DNA from: Oscillatoriales cyanobacterium RM2_1_1
GTDB taxonomy: Bacteria; Cyanobacteriota; Cyanobacteriia; Cyanobacteriales; Microcoleaceae
Assembly: GCA_012033335.1 (NCBI GenBank)
Contig: JAAURB010000035.1
Coordinates: 1-46,669, forward strand
Direction: 5' to 3'
Length of the DNA stretch: 46,669 nucleotides
Made by a program: the position numbers and the translations under genes. This document shows positions 25,650-33,842 of this stretch, piece after piece; the first letter of the stretch is position 1, and every line of letters starts with the position of its first letter. Under the pieces are notes generated by a model. It was given only the letters and a program-made list of their open reading frames with translations, ran no database searches and had not been told where the DNA came from.

Positions 25650-26528
25650 CTAAGGAGTTGCAAACTCCAGGGAACCTTGATAATCCGATAGCTGGGCCAA
25701 GGTTTCCAGGGTCTGAACCCCAGGATACAACTGACCATTGATTTCCCAGGTAGGATAGCTGGTAATTTTAGCGGCTTCACATCGCTGGGGTTGGGGATTT
25801 TGCCCCCCGGCATCGCACTCAATGTAGGGCATTTTCTTGACAGCCTCTGCCCCAAATAACTCCTTTTGGGTTTTACAATGACCGCACCAATAGGCTCCAT
25901 ACATTTTGGCATCAGCCTGACTCAAGTGTTCTGCTAGGGCAACTTGGGCGGAATTGGAAGCATTGGCGCTGACATTTTCAATTGGGGCGTAGATTGCCAG
26001 GGTACCGATCAACGTCACCATGCCCACAATCACACCGGTAAAGACCAATTGCCCCCGATCTTCCCAATCTCGACCCATCAGGGTCAGAATCAGCAAGCTC
26101 AAACAACAAATTGCCGATACGATGCAATACAGGCAGAATGACTGAATCTTAAAGGCCATCACGTAGATCAAGTAGCTGCTAAAGATGGTCATAGCAAAGC
26201 TACCAATAAACAGAAACAGCCAGGAAAGCTCCTCCACCTGCTTGCGGAGTTGTTTCTGGGACTCCGGATTGAATAGCCAGGGGGCGATCGCCATAGTCCC
26301 CATAAAGGCATAAGCCAGAAACCCGAAGACGGGCAAAGGCACCCCAAATATCTCAGCGTAGGAGCTATTCAGGACTTTATCGCATCCAGCTACAGGACAA
26401 GCGGCTTCACCCCCGATCAACTTGGTAACGGCTAGATAACCAGTCACAATTGCCCCGAAGGTGGCAATACCGGCAATTAAAAAACGAGATTTACGATGAA
26501 TCCAGGGTGTTGCACGGGGACGAAACAT
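25650..26528 (-). CDS. Vitamin K epoxide reductase-thioredoxin fusion (LTO1-like)
   Basis: A 292-residue membrane oxidoreductase that makes disulfides in exported or lumenal proteins using quinone as oxidant. The VKOR part has five TM segments, the loop cysteines C44 and C49 (ACPVAGC), the SSYAEIFGVPLPVFG motif and the quinone-side pair C132/C135 (FCLYC). After TM5 a periplasmic or lumenal thioredoxin-like domain starts ~190 with active site C215-G-H-C218. All catalytic Cys are present. The architecture matches Synechococcus VKOR and plant LTO1. It stands alone on the minus strand. Confidence 0.93.
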   Translation of the reverse strand: MFRPRATPWIHRKSRFLIAGIATFGAIVTGYLAVTKLIGGEAACPVAGCDKVLNSSYAEIFGVPLPVFGFLAYAFMGTMAIAPWLFNPESQKQLRKQVEELSWLFLFIGSFAMTIFSSYLIYVMAFKIQSFCLYCIVSAICCLSLLILTLMGRDWEDRGQLVFTGVIVGMVTLIGTLAIYAPIENVSANASNSAQVALAEHLSQADAKMYGAYWCGHCKTQKELFGAEAVKKMPYIECDAGGQNPQPQRCEAAKITSYPTWEINGQLYPGVQTLETLAQLSDYQGSLEFATP

Positions 26529-26576
26529 GTCATCAAGTCTCCTTTCTAATCACTACAAATCCAATTCTTAACGGCA

Positions 26577-26598
26577 TTGACAAATCTATTTGACAAAT
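26577..26598 (+). repeat. TTGACAAAT direct repeat
   Basis: TTGACAAAT occurs at 26577-26585 and 26590-26598 (period 13), in the gap between the VKOR gene and the DUF1049 gene. The first could serve as a -35 box on the plus strand, but no good -10 follows. The remainder of the gap is the MITE-like copy B and AT-rich spacer. Confidence 0.35.
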
Positions 26599-26645
26599 AC
26601 AATAGAGTGTCATTCAACCAATGTAATCAAACCAGCACAACCTAT

Positions 26646-26772
26646 ATAGTAATCACAGATGATTTGTGAAATGGCCGGAAAGATTCATTGCTCCTTGCTT
26701 GGGGATTGAATGCTTGGGGATGAAGCCCCCAAACCTCCCTCGCTTCTTTCAGGATTGATTTAGGACTGTTAT
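26646..26772 (+). repeat. MITE-like repeat, copy B
   Basis: It starts ATAGTAA plus palindrome TCACAGATGATTTGTGA (26653-26669), then ATGGCCGGAAAGA, a G-rich centre with GGGGATGAAGCCCCC, and ends TTTCAGGATTGATTTAGGACTGTTAT. Copy C (30509-30634, reversed) matches it closely at both ends and in the centre; copy A is more diverged. A short chance ORF crosses it on the minus strand and is not a gene. Confidence 0.75.
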
Positions 26773-26893
26773 ATTTTATATTTAGCCAGTACAACCTACT
26801 AAAAAGATAAGGAAATCCTGAGAGACAATGAACTAAACTATAAAACAAAATCCACTCTCAACTGCGACTCTGAACTTTATCGCCAATTAATCC

Positions 26894-27109
26894 ATGAGAA
26901 CTCTCTCCTCCATTTTAACCAGCTTAATCTTAGCGGGTTGGGTCAGCACCATTGCAATTCTGGCTATCCAAAACGCTACTCCAGTTGCGTTAAAATTCCT
27001 GACCTTTCAGTCGATTCAAATTCCGGTAGGGCTTATATTGGCATTCAGCGTCAGTACTGGTGGGATCGCCGGAGCGGTCTTGCCCTTACTGTTGAAGGCC
27101 CAGCGATAA
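26894..27109 (+). CDS. DUF1049 (LapA-like) small membrane protein
   Basis: 71 residues with two TM helices (~10-27 and ~43-66). The sequence ILAIQNATPVALKFLTFQSIQIPVGLILAF carries the QNxxPV...FL motif of the LapA/DUF1049 family. Related proteins in proteobacteria assist lipopolysaccharide assembly; the role in cyanobacteria is unknown. No gene follows on the same strand, so it is a single-gene unit. Confidence 0.8.
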   Translation: MRTLSSILTSLILAGWVSTIAILAIQNATPVALKFLTFQSIQIPVGLILAFSVSTGGIAGAVLPLLLKAQR

Positions 27110-27147
27110 AGGGCTAGTTCTGGTCTATCGGACTGATCAGAGAGGAT

Positions 27148-28185
27148 TCATAATTTATAAACCTGACCATCAATCAAGAGTCGCGTGATCCCTTTCGCTT
27201 GTAAATGGGGGGCAGTTTTCTTGAGCAGCTTTGCATCAGGAATCTTCAGGACTCGCTGATTTCGAGCGGAAAAGCGACTGGCAACCCGATGGTTATCGAA
27301 TACAGGCAAAGTTTTCTCTTGAACCTCCTCCGGAGGAATTTTTCCCAACTCTCCAAAGGCTTTGAGGGGACGAACCACCAACTCCCCCAAGCGATCCGTA
27401 ACCAGATAACACATCCGAGGTAACGAGGCATCCGTCAGGGGCAGAATCTTCAGAATATCGTTGGAAGGCCCAGGAAACTTCTCCGGGGGAAAACTGTCAT
27501 CTTCCTCCTCAAAGTCTTCTAGATAGTCTTCCTCATCCTCCTCATCGTCTTCTTCAAACTCCCCAAAAGCCTCATTGAATTCTTCGTCAATAAAATCTGG
27601 AATCTGAGCTGCATCAGTCGAGTATGACTCTGGCTCAGAAAAATCCTTTGTCCGGTTCCGTGAGGTCAATGGAGTCACCTGCCGGCGGGGTTCTGGGAGG
27701 GGCTCTGAAGTCAGCTCTGCTGGGGGGTCTAAAGTTAACTTTGGGGTTGAGGTTGGCTGGTCTGAAAAATCCTCATCAGAATGATCTGTCCCTTCAGGAG
27801 CAGAGGAACGTCGTCGCCGCCGCCGGGGCTCCGTGTCCCGATCTTCATCCCTATCTACAAGGAAAGGTTCATCATTCTTATTTGACTTACTTGACTCTTC
27901 TGGCTGATTCAAATCACTTGAATCAGCCGAATTGGCATCATTGTCGAAGGATTCAATCGGCTCATTTTCCTCAGGAGATCGCTTCACTGTCCGGTGCAGC
28001 CGTTGCTTTTGCTGAGTCAAGCTGTCGTAAATCTCTTTTGAGATTGCCCCCTGTAGGACTCGTCGGATCGTTGAACTGCTAACCCCATACTGATCGGCTA
28101 GAGTGATGGTTGTCTCTGCCGGTACGGCTTGATAGGTTTTAATGATTTCTTGCTTTTCAGCATCCGATAGTTTTGAGGCTGACAT
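27148..28185 (-). CDS. HTH protein with long acidic linker and conserved C-terminal domain
   Basis: 345 residues. Residues ~5-45 look like a transposase/Homeodomain-type HTH (LSDAEKQEIIKTYQ...TITLADQYGVSSSTIRRVLQG). Residues ~70-235 are low-complexity and strongly acidic, with basic patches (PRRRRRRSS and a run of ~35 residues that is mainly D/E). Residues ~245-345 form a conserved region (CYLVTDRLGELVVRPLKAFGELGKIPP...KGITRLLIDGQVYKL). I take it to be a cyanobacterial conserved protein of unknown function, DNA-binding by its N-terminus. It starts 21 nt after a multi-spanning membrane protein gene on the same strand. Confidence 0.7.
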   Translation of the reverse strand: MSASKLSDAEKQEIIKTYQAVPAETTITLADQYGVSSSTIRRVLQGAISKEIYDSLTQQKQRLHRTVKRSPEENEPIESFDNDANSADSSDLNQPEESSKSNKNDEPFLVDRDEDRDTEPRRRRRRSSAPEGTDHSDEDFSDQPTSTPKLTLDPPAELTSEPLPEPRRQVTPLTSRNRTKDFSEPESYSTDAAQIPDFIDEEFNEAFGEFEEDDEEDEEDYLEDFEEEDDSFPPEKFPGPSNDILKILPLTDASLPRMCYLVTDRLGELVVRPLKAFGELGKIPPEEVQEKTLPVFDNHRVASRFSARNQRVLKIPDAKLLKKTAPHLQAKGITRLLIDGQVYKL

Positions 28186-28206
28186 TCGATTGATGATTAC
28201 TCCTAC

Positions 28207-29241
28207 TTAGCTTTTAGCACTGGATCGCCGACTTCGTCTACTTTGCCGCGATCGAGTCGAAATGTCATACTCTAGAACCGCACCAATGGCCAGTAAGATG
28301 CCACTGAATACAAAAAATACCTCCAACAGCCCACCACTTTCGTAGTTTGCGGCCAGAGTGGTATCAGCCCATTTGGCATAGGTGTCAGCCACATACAGAC
28401 AAATGATAGCAAAAGCAATCATCCGCCAGGATTGGGAAAACCTGCCCCCCCAAAAGGACAGGATCAATGCCGTTGCCAGCACCAGTAATACCACATCCGC
28501 AACCACGTAAAACAAGTTAAAGGCATAGTCAAATGGTTTGATGACGCGATCCAATGCCAGCACCCAGACCGGGGCCGAGGACTCCTCATATAACACTTCC
28601 TGGGGATCTTCAATCAGGGGGGTAATCACATCTGGAGTCGGAATAGCCTCTCCACCTGGGGTAGCCTGGGCAAGCTGAACCTGTGAGATTTGGGTAGCTC
28701 TAGTAGGAACCTCAGCCTCACCCAGTAGGCCAAAGAAAGAAGGATCCGTAATCCAAACGGCTAGGGCTGTTGCTGCGATCGCCACCCCCGCCAAGGCAAA
28801 CCACTGCCAGAGTTGTAAGTTCAGTCGTTTTGAGAGAATGGCTGAACCGATTCCCCAGCCTAGGAACGTGTAGCTCAGAACGTAGAGGAAATCTGCAGGC
28901 GACCCTACCGGATCTAAACCCCAGACCAATTCCCATACCCCAAAGAGAATACCGCCAACGGTATAAGAAAGAGCCCCTAGACCAATCCCCAGCCAAACAC
29001 TCTGACCACTGACCATCTGAGCACTATTCCAGTTCCGGTAACAGGCCAAGAAGGCCATGAAAAACGCACCCAACTCAAAAATATAGGTGCCGATGGAATA
29101 CCACAGGGGTAACTCGTCTCCCTCTGGGGTAACACTGAAGAGTAGAAAAAATAGCAAAGCAGCGACCGCCCAGATCAGCGCCAAAAGGACAAGGTTCTGA
29201 GGGGATAGAATAGAAGATCGATGGTGTGAAGTGCTAGTCAT
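28207..29241 (-). CDS. Multi-spanning membrane protein of unknown function
   Basis: 344 residues with about eight predicted TM helices: ~17-37, 45-65, 78-98, 108-128, 142-162, then a ~50-residue Pro/Glu-rich extramembrane loop (~165-220), and three more to the C-terminus, which ends in a basic tail (STRSRQSRRSRRSSAKS). No transporter or enzyme motif was recognised. It is the first gene of a two-gene unit with the HTH/acidic protein, so the pair may link a membrane state to nucleic-acid binding (inference). Confidence 0.65.
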   Translation of the reverse strand: MTSTSHHRSSILSPQNLVLLALIWAVAALLFFLLFSVTPEGDELPLWYSIGTYIFELGAFFMAFLACYRNWNSAQMVSGQSVWLGIGLGALSYTVGGILFGVWELVWGLDPVGSPADFLYVLSYTFLGWGIGSAILSKRLNLQLWQWFALAGVAIAATALAVWITDPSFFGLLGEAEVPTRATQISQVQLAQATPGGEAIPTPDVITPLIEDPQEVLYEESSAPVWVLALDRVIKPFDYAFNLFYVVADVVLLVLATALILSFWGGRFSQSWRMIAFAIICLYVADTYAKWADTTLAANYESGGLLEVFFVFSGILLAIGAVLEYDISTRSRQSRRSRRSSAKS

Positions 29242-29651
29242 AGAAGTTTAAGATAGCGCCCAATCTACAATTAACCAAAGACTCAATAAAGCAGCTCTAA
29301 ATCTAGAAATACAAATTGCTACTGGAGTTTTTGCTAGAGATAGATTCCTCAATATCCACAGTGTAGCTTGTATTTAGCCTCCCATATCTAGAGAAACAAT
29401 CGCAAATTCTCAACATTCTTTAATCTGACCTACAATCTGTGCCGTGAAACCCGGACAAAATATCCCTGTTGCAACGTTTTGAGGTTGGCTTCCTGGAGTA
29501 TCCCGGATTTTGATCCTGTAGTTTGATTTTATAGCTGAATTTCTCAGTCAGAACTATCTAAATCAGGAATTTCTAGCTTTGAACACATCTTCAATTCGAG
29601 TTTATGGTTTTGAGGGCATTCCCATCCCTGTCCATTTCAGGCAGATCAAAC
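29242..29651. other. Intergenic region, nothing recognised
   Basis: 410 bp of AT-rich spacer upstream of the membrane-protein gene and upstream of no other start. I see no ORF with a ribosome binding site, no strong hairpin and no repeat shared with the other families in the window. It presumably holds the promoter for the minus-strand pair. Confidence 0.5.
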
Positions 29652-30317
29652 CTAGGCCAGCCATAGATCCTTGAGGGGAGATTGATCAACCCAGGTAGTA
29701 AAGTAGCTCCGATCATCACCAGCTAACCCGTCTAAGACCTCCTCAATGCCTTCAGCAAAACTGGTATTGCCAAAATATTTTTTCCCTAAGTGATGTAACT
29801 CTTGCAAAAGAATATAGAGATGCTTTTCTTCCCAGGGAGGTACTTGCAAGGTATCTAGAGGATTGACCTTCAACACCGCGTGAACGACTTCAGGGCCAGT
29901 AACCTTAGGAAACTTAGCCTTTTCAAACATTTGAGCCAGATCTTTTTCAAATGAAGCGGCTTGCCGACTGCCTAAAAGATCCTCAACATCAAAATAAACG
30001 GCTTGCAGGATCAGCAAACAAGCCCGCGTCAGGATGGGTAATCGTTTATCCTCTTCGGTGCTGTCATGGCCAAGTTGATCAGGCCGAACCTTACCCCACA
30101 CGCTATATCGATCAGGTTCTTCCAGGAGAACACAGGCTTTTCCCCGGTTATCAGTCAGATCTCGCCAGAATCCCCGGGCCTCTTCAGCCTGTTGAGCATT
30201 AAACATTTTCATTAAACGGAAGGTCTGCCCCTGATAGGTTAAAATCGGGATCTGCTGATCCCGACTCGGGTGCTGAACCATCTTAATATCAACATCCTGG
30301 CGCTTCAGAATAAACAT
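29652..30317 (-). CDS. Conserved cyanobacterial hypothetical protein (Npun_F0813-like)
   Basis: 221 residues, soluble and without a signal peptide or TM. It begins MFILKRQDVDIKMVQHPSRD and contains YQGQTFRLMKMFNAQQAEEARGFWRDLTDNRGKACVLLEEPDRYSVWG, a pattern I associate with a cyanobacteria-only family of unknown function. The C-terminal half is helical (LPILTRACLLILQAVYFDVEDLLG, KHLYILLQELHHLGKKYFG). It is monocistronic, divergent from hpnA across a gap that holds the MITE-like copy C. Confidence 0.65.
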   Translation of the reverse strand: MFILKRQDVDIKMVQHPSRDQQIPILTYQGQTFRLMKMFNAQQAEEARGFWRDLTDNRGKACVLLEEPDRYSVWGKVRPDQLGHDSTEEDKRLPILTRACLLILQAVYFDVEDLLGSRQAASFEKDLAQMFEKAKFPKVTGPEVVHAVLKVNPLDTLQVPPWEEKHLYILLQELHHLGKKYFGNTSFAEGIEEVLDGLAGDDRSYFTTWVDQSPLKDLWLA

Positions 30318-30508
30318 GACGCTGCGTCCTTACTCCTGTCCGGGCTGAAGGCTGTGTTTGTAATTGTAATCTCTAACATTCATCTCCGGCTAGATCGGGG
30401 ACTCTAATCCTATTTCTGACCACTCTAACGTACAGCATGAACAATGTTTAGTCCAAAGTATTACTCAGAATATCATTCAAGATCTTAAACAAACTAAAAA
30501 GACAAGTG

Positions 30509-30634
30509 ATGGCAGCCCTAAATCAATCCTGAATAAAGCGATCGCCGGGTTTAGGGCTTCGTCCCCAAATTCATCCCAAGCAGAAAGCAACCTCTCCTTC
30601 CGGCCATGTCACAAATCATCTGTGATCGCCATAG
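30509..30634 (-). repeat. MITE-like repeat, copy C
   Basis: Read on the minus strand it starts CTATGGCGA with palindrome TCACAGATGATTTGTGA (plus 30609-30625), then ATGGCCGGAAGGA, and ends TTCAGGATTGATTTAGGGCTGCCAT, nearly identical to copy B at both ends. Its palindromic end lies 45 nt upstream of hpnA ATG, so the insertion contributes the immediate upstream region of that gene. A HIP1 octamer is inside. Confidence 0.75.
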
Positions 30635-30669
30635 AGATTGTTACAGATAATAGAAAAGACAGGTTAGAA

Positions 30670-31688
30670 ATGGTTAGAGCATTTGTTACGGGAGCCACAG
30701 GATTTATTGGGGCAAACTTAGTCCGAGCTTTATTGCAGGATGGTTACTCGGTCAGGGCCTTAGTCCGTCCTCAGAGTCGTTTGAGTAACCTGGAACATCT
30801 AGACATTGAAAGGGTCACGGGCAATCTGCTGAGTCCCCATCTGGATTCTCTCCTACAGGGGTGTCAAGTGCTGTTTCACTGTGCCGCTCACTATTCTCTC
30901 TGGCAGCGCGATCGCCCATCACTCTATCAACAAAACGTCCTGGGAACCCGCTCCATTCTGGCGGCAGCCCGTCAAGCCGGGATTGAGCGCATAGTCTATA
31001 CCAGTTCTGTGGCTGCTATTGGGGTGAAGCCGGGGGGAATTGCCAACGAACTGTACCAGAGTCCGGTTGAGCAATTAATGGGTCACTATAAACGGTCAAA
31101 ATATTGGGCGGAACAGGAAGCCCGGGCAGCGGCAGCAGCAGGTCAGGATATTGTAATTGTCAATCCCAGTACCCCCATTGGCCCCTGGGATATCAAGCCC
31201 ACACCGACCGGAGATCTGATTGTCCGGTTCCTCCAGGGCAAAATGCCTGCCTATGTGAATACCGGGCTGAACTTGATTGATGTTCGGGATGTAGCCCTGG
31301 GGCATTTGCTGGCTCTAGAACGGGGAAAAACCGGCGATCGCTATATTCTAGGTCATCAAAATATCAGCTTAAAAGCGCTTTTGGAGAAGTTGGCCATCCT
31401 GACCGGACGGGCAATGCCGACGATGGAACTTCCCCTGTGGTTGCCCTTGACTGTGGCCTGGATAGAAGAAAAAATTTTGGCAAACCTGGGAAAATCTCCC
31501 ACTGTTCCCCTCGACGGGGTGCGGATGTCTAGGCAAAAATGTACTATGACCCTACCAAGGCCATAGAGGAGTTGGGGCTGCCCCAATCTTCTATCGATCA
31601 AGCGTTAAAAGATGCTGTCATCTGGTTTCAGCAGGGATTTGATCATCCGGAATGCAAGGATTACAGTCTCAAAAGTCTCAAAATGTGA
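30670..31688 (+). CDS. hpnA: HpnA-type NAD-dependent epimerase, frameshifted near 3' end
   Basis: An extended short-chain dehydrogenase/epimerase of the hopanoid-associated sugar epimerase group. It has VTGATGFIGANLVRALLQDGYSVRALVR (NAD loop), LFHCAAHYSLW, YTSSVAAIG, the catalytic YKRSK and VNPSTPIGPWDIKPTPTG. One frame ends at 31566 as MSRQKCTMTLPRP. Adding one A to the A5 run at 31535-31539 restores MSRQKMYYDPTKAIEELGLP and a normal end at TGA 31686, giving 339 residues. ATG 30670 is chosen; the open frame from GTG 30622 lies inside the MITE-like repeat. No other hopanoid gene is adjacent. Confidence 0.85.
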
Positions 31689-31775
31689 CGGTGCCTGAGG
31701 GGATCCGCCCTGAAAAGTACGAGTGCTGCATTTCTCTCAAAGTTATGGATTAGGGTTATGGATCAAATAGAGTAA

Positions 31776-31816
31776 AACAGCCGTCTCGGCTGTTGTCCAG
31801 CAGGCAAGATGCCTGC
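31776..31816. repeat. Two adjacent hairpins after hpnA
   Basis: AACAGCCG-tct-CGGCTGTT (31776-31794) and GCAGGCA-aga-TGCCTGC (31800-31816) stand 5 nt apart. Both are of a kind I know as recurrent intergenic palindromes in filamentous cyanobacteria. They lie ~90 nt after hpnA in a 322-bp gap with no other recognisable content. No T-tract follows, so a terminator role is unproven. Confidence 0.65.
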
Positions 31817-32010
31817 ACCACAAGATTTGTATCTCCATTTGATAGACGTTCCTCAGGGTTAGGAAGTGCTGTTGAGAAAGTACTGCCCGTGAAGTATTGT
31901 CCATAAAAATCTGAAGGTTGTAAGAACTAATAAAATTCTATTTTTCTGTATTCTAGACTACAAAAATTGAGCTAAACTAAAAGTAATTCCTCACAATCTC
32001 GGAGTCTGCT

Positions 32011-32217
32011 ATGAATACTCAGGAGCGGCTTAAGGTTCTTCGGGTGAATCCTCCAAGTCCGCGATTTCCCCTACTTTTGGCTATCATTTTTACCGCTTTT
32101 GCCTTGGGGTTTTTGCCCTTAGCCCTGCTGCTATTCCTGCCCCATTCGTCTGAGGTTGTACCTCACCCGGCGGGTATTTGGCAAACTTTATCAAAAACTT
32201 CTGAATCAAGGATATAG
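32011..32217 (+). CDS. Small single-pass membrane protein, hypothetical
   Basis: 68 residues with a basic N-terminus (MNTQERLKVLRVNPPSPRF) and one long hydrophobic helical hairpin or single TM (~22-48, LLLAIIFTAFALGFLPLALLLFLP). GGAG lies 9 nt before the ATG. No homologue was recognised. It is followed after ~95 nt by a Pro/Thr/Ser-rich envelope protein on the same strand. Confidence 0.5.
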   Translation: MNTQERLKVLRVNPPSPRFPLLLAIIFTAFALGFLPLALLLFLPHSSEVVPHPAGIWQTLSKTSESRI

Positions 32218-32311
32218 ATAAGTCAAGATACAGCTTCAAAATGCGGAAGGACGGGAATTTTGTGTAACAATATCCCCAACTTTAGTGTTTTGATTTGTAG
32301 AGGCATTGACG

Positions 32312-33172
32312 ATGAGATCCGACTACCCGACCGAGAAGACCCATCCCATTGATTCAGTAGCAACTTCAGAGATGTCGTCAGGACTGAAAACCGGTTCAAT
32401 TGTTGCTTTAATCGCTAGTGTTATAGGGCCATTGTGGGCATCCCTTGCATTAAATCCAGTTTCTAATGTAACCGCTAGTCAGACCAGTACAGTTGAAGAA
32501 ACTGCCCCAGTAGAAGTTGTAGAAACCCCCATCGAACCGATAGCCACTACCCCAGCCCCGACGTTAACCCCTGAACCAGAAATTACGACAACCCCTGATG
32601 CCGGTCTAACGACAGCACCAACCGTTGGGCTCACTCCTGATCCAACTTCTACAGCATCTCCCGACAGCTTGACGACTACTCCTACCCCCAGCGATACTGT
32701 CATCTCCCCCAGCCCAACCGTTTCCCCAACGGCTGCGACTCCCATATCCTCCGACACTACTACCTCAGCAACAACTACAACGTCTTCCCCAATTCCTGAA
32801 GCAACAGGGTCTCCAACCATCGACAGTACGGCAACTCCTGCGGTTACAGCCTCACCTACTCCTGCAACGGAGACCACAACGGCATCTGCAGCGGTTGATG
32901 TCTCTCAACTGAGTCAGACCGTTTACGACACCATTGACAGCGAATGGACAAAGAAGGCTACTCCAGTCACAGCGGAATCAGTCTATACCATTGAGGTTGC
33001 TCCGGATGGGGCGATCGCCAAGGTAGAACCTCAATCCCAGGCTGCCAGGGACAATCTGAAAAATACTCCCCTACCTGAGTTGCAAAAGACCGGCAGTGCT
33101 ACTGCAGGAGAAACCACTAAATTTGAAGTCAAATTCACCGATAATGGCTTGCTAGAAATCAATCCTCAGTAA
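32312..33172 (+). CDS. Envelope protein with Pro/Thr/Ser-rich stalk and TonB-like C-terminus
   Basis: About 286 residues. One TM anchor (~26-47, VALIASVIGPLWASLAL), then a ~150-residue low-complexity stalk of Thr, Pro and Ser (APTLTPEPEITTTPDAG..., TSPIPEATGSPT) and a globular end (~195-286): LSQTVYDTIDSEWTKKATPV, VAPDGAIAKVEPQSQAARDN, FEVKFTDNGLLEINPQ. The end resembles the TonB-like domain of cyanobacterial anchored proteins, and the layout would span the periplasm or peptidoglycan. ATG 32312 with GAGG 8 nt upstream is preferred to TTG 32306. Function unknown. Confidence 0.65.
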   Translation: MRSDYPTEKTHPIDSVATSEMSSGLKTGSIVALIASVIGPLWASLALNPVSNVTASQTSTVEETAPVEVVETPIEPIATTPAPTLTPEPEITTTPDAGLTTAPTVGLTPDPTSTASPDSLTTTPTPSDTVISPSPTVSPTAATPISSDTTTSATTTTSSPIPEATGSPTIDSTATPAVTASPTPATETTTASAAVDVSQLSQTVYDTIDSEWTKKATPVTAESVYTIEVAPDGAIAKVEPQSQAARDNLKNTPLPELQKTGSATAGETTKFEVKFTDNGLLEINPQ

Positions 33173-33312
33173 ACCCTCAATCGATGGGCTTAAACTAGAT
33201 TTTTTTGGAGGCTCAATAATTGCTCTATTTTGATATCTCCAGTCCTGATCACTGACGATCATTAGTAATTCATCTCATAATCATTCATATAGAGAGTTAG
33301 ATTGGAAGGATT

Positions 33313-33663
33313 TTGATATCAGATATTTCATCAGAAAGCTTGGACTCAACCATTGCGATTGAGCCTTCTCATCGAGTTTTGGTCTGTCAGCATCAATCTT
33401 GTCTGAGAAATGGGGCGGACGCAACCCTGCAGGCATTTCAGGCCCTTACAACTCCGGAATCTAACTCGGAATTTAAGGTTGAGTCGAGTGGTTGTTTGGG
33501 CCAGTGTAATATTGGCCCCACTGTTCGGGTGTTGCCGGATGAAACCTGGTATGCCTGGGTGAAGCCCTCTGACGTGCCTAAAATCGTGCAGCAGCACTTA
33601 CAAAAAGGTCAACCCGTTCAAGAGAAGTTGAACCCGCGCATCCATGGCCGGTTTTTCGGATAA
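33313..33663 (+). CDS. Thioredoxin-like [2Fe-2S] ferredoxin
   Basis: 116 residues with the four cluster cysteines C25, C30 (VCQHQSCLRNGA) and C61, C65 (SSGCLGQCNIGP), the pattern of thioredoxin-fold [2Fe-2S] proteins related to the NuoE/HoxE cluster domain. It is a soluble one-electron carrier; its partner is unknown. No ATG or GTG is available. TTG 33313 lies only 2 nt after AAGGA, which is too close, while TTG 33340 lacks a site, so the start is uncertain and a sequencing slip near the 5' end is possible. Confidence 0.8.
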   Translation: MISDISSESLDSTIAIEPSHRVLVCQHQSCLRNGADATLQAFQALTTPESNSEFKVESSGCLGQCNIGPTVRVLPDETWYAWVKPSDVPKIVQQHLQKGQPVQEKLNPRIHGRFFG

Positions 33664-33842
33664 CGGCTGAATGGCTCTCCCTGCTTTCGATCTCTGCTTT
33701 TCGGTTTTAGAGCATTGGTCAAGTATTCCAAGTCGGCCAATCTGTCTTCCAAGGAACTTGGGCGAATCTGGGGTTATGGAACCAGTCTGCAGCATCAACC
33801 CCTAGAGCAACCATCGGGAGAAAACTATAAATAAGCGACAAA

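Noticed and set aside
26642-26848. 68-codon minus-strand ORF
   Set aside because: It lies across MITE-like copy B and has no start signal.
32479-32877. Val/Gly-rich minus-strand ORF of 132 codons
   Set aside because: It is antisense to the Thr/Pro/Ser stalk; its composition is the direct reflection of ACN/CCN codons on the other strand, and it has no ribosome binding site.
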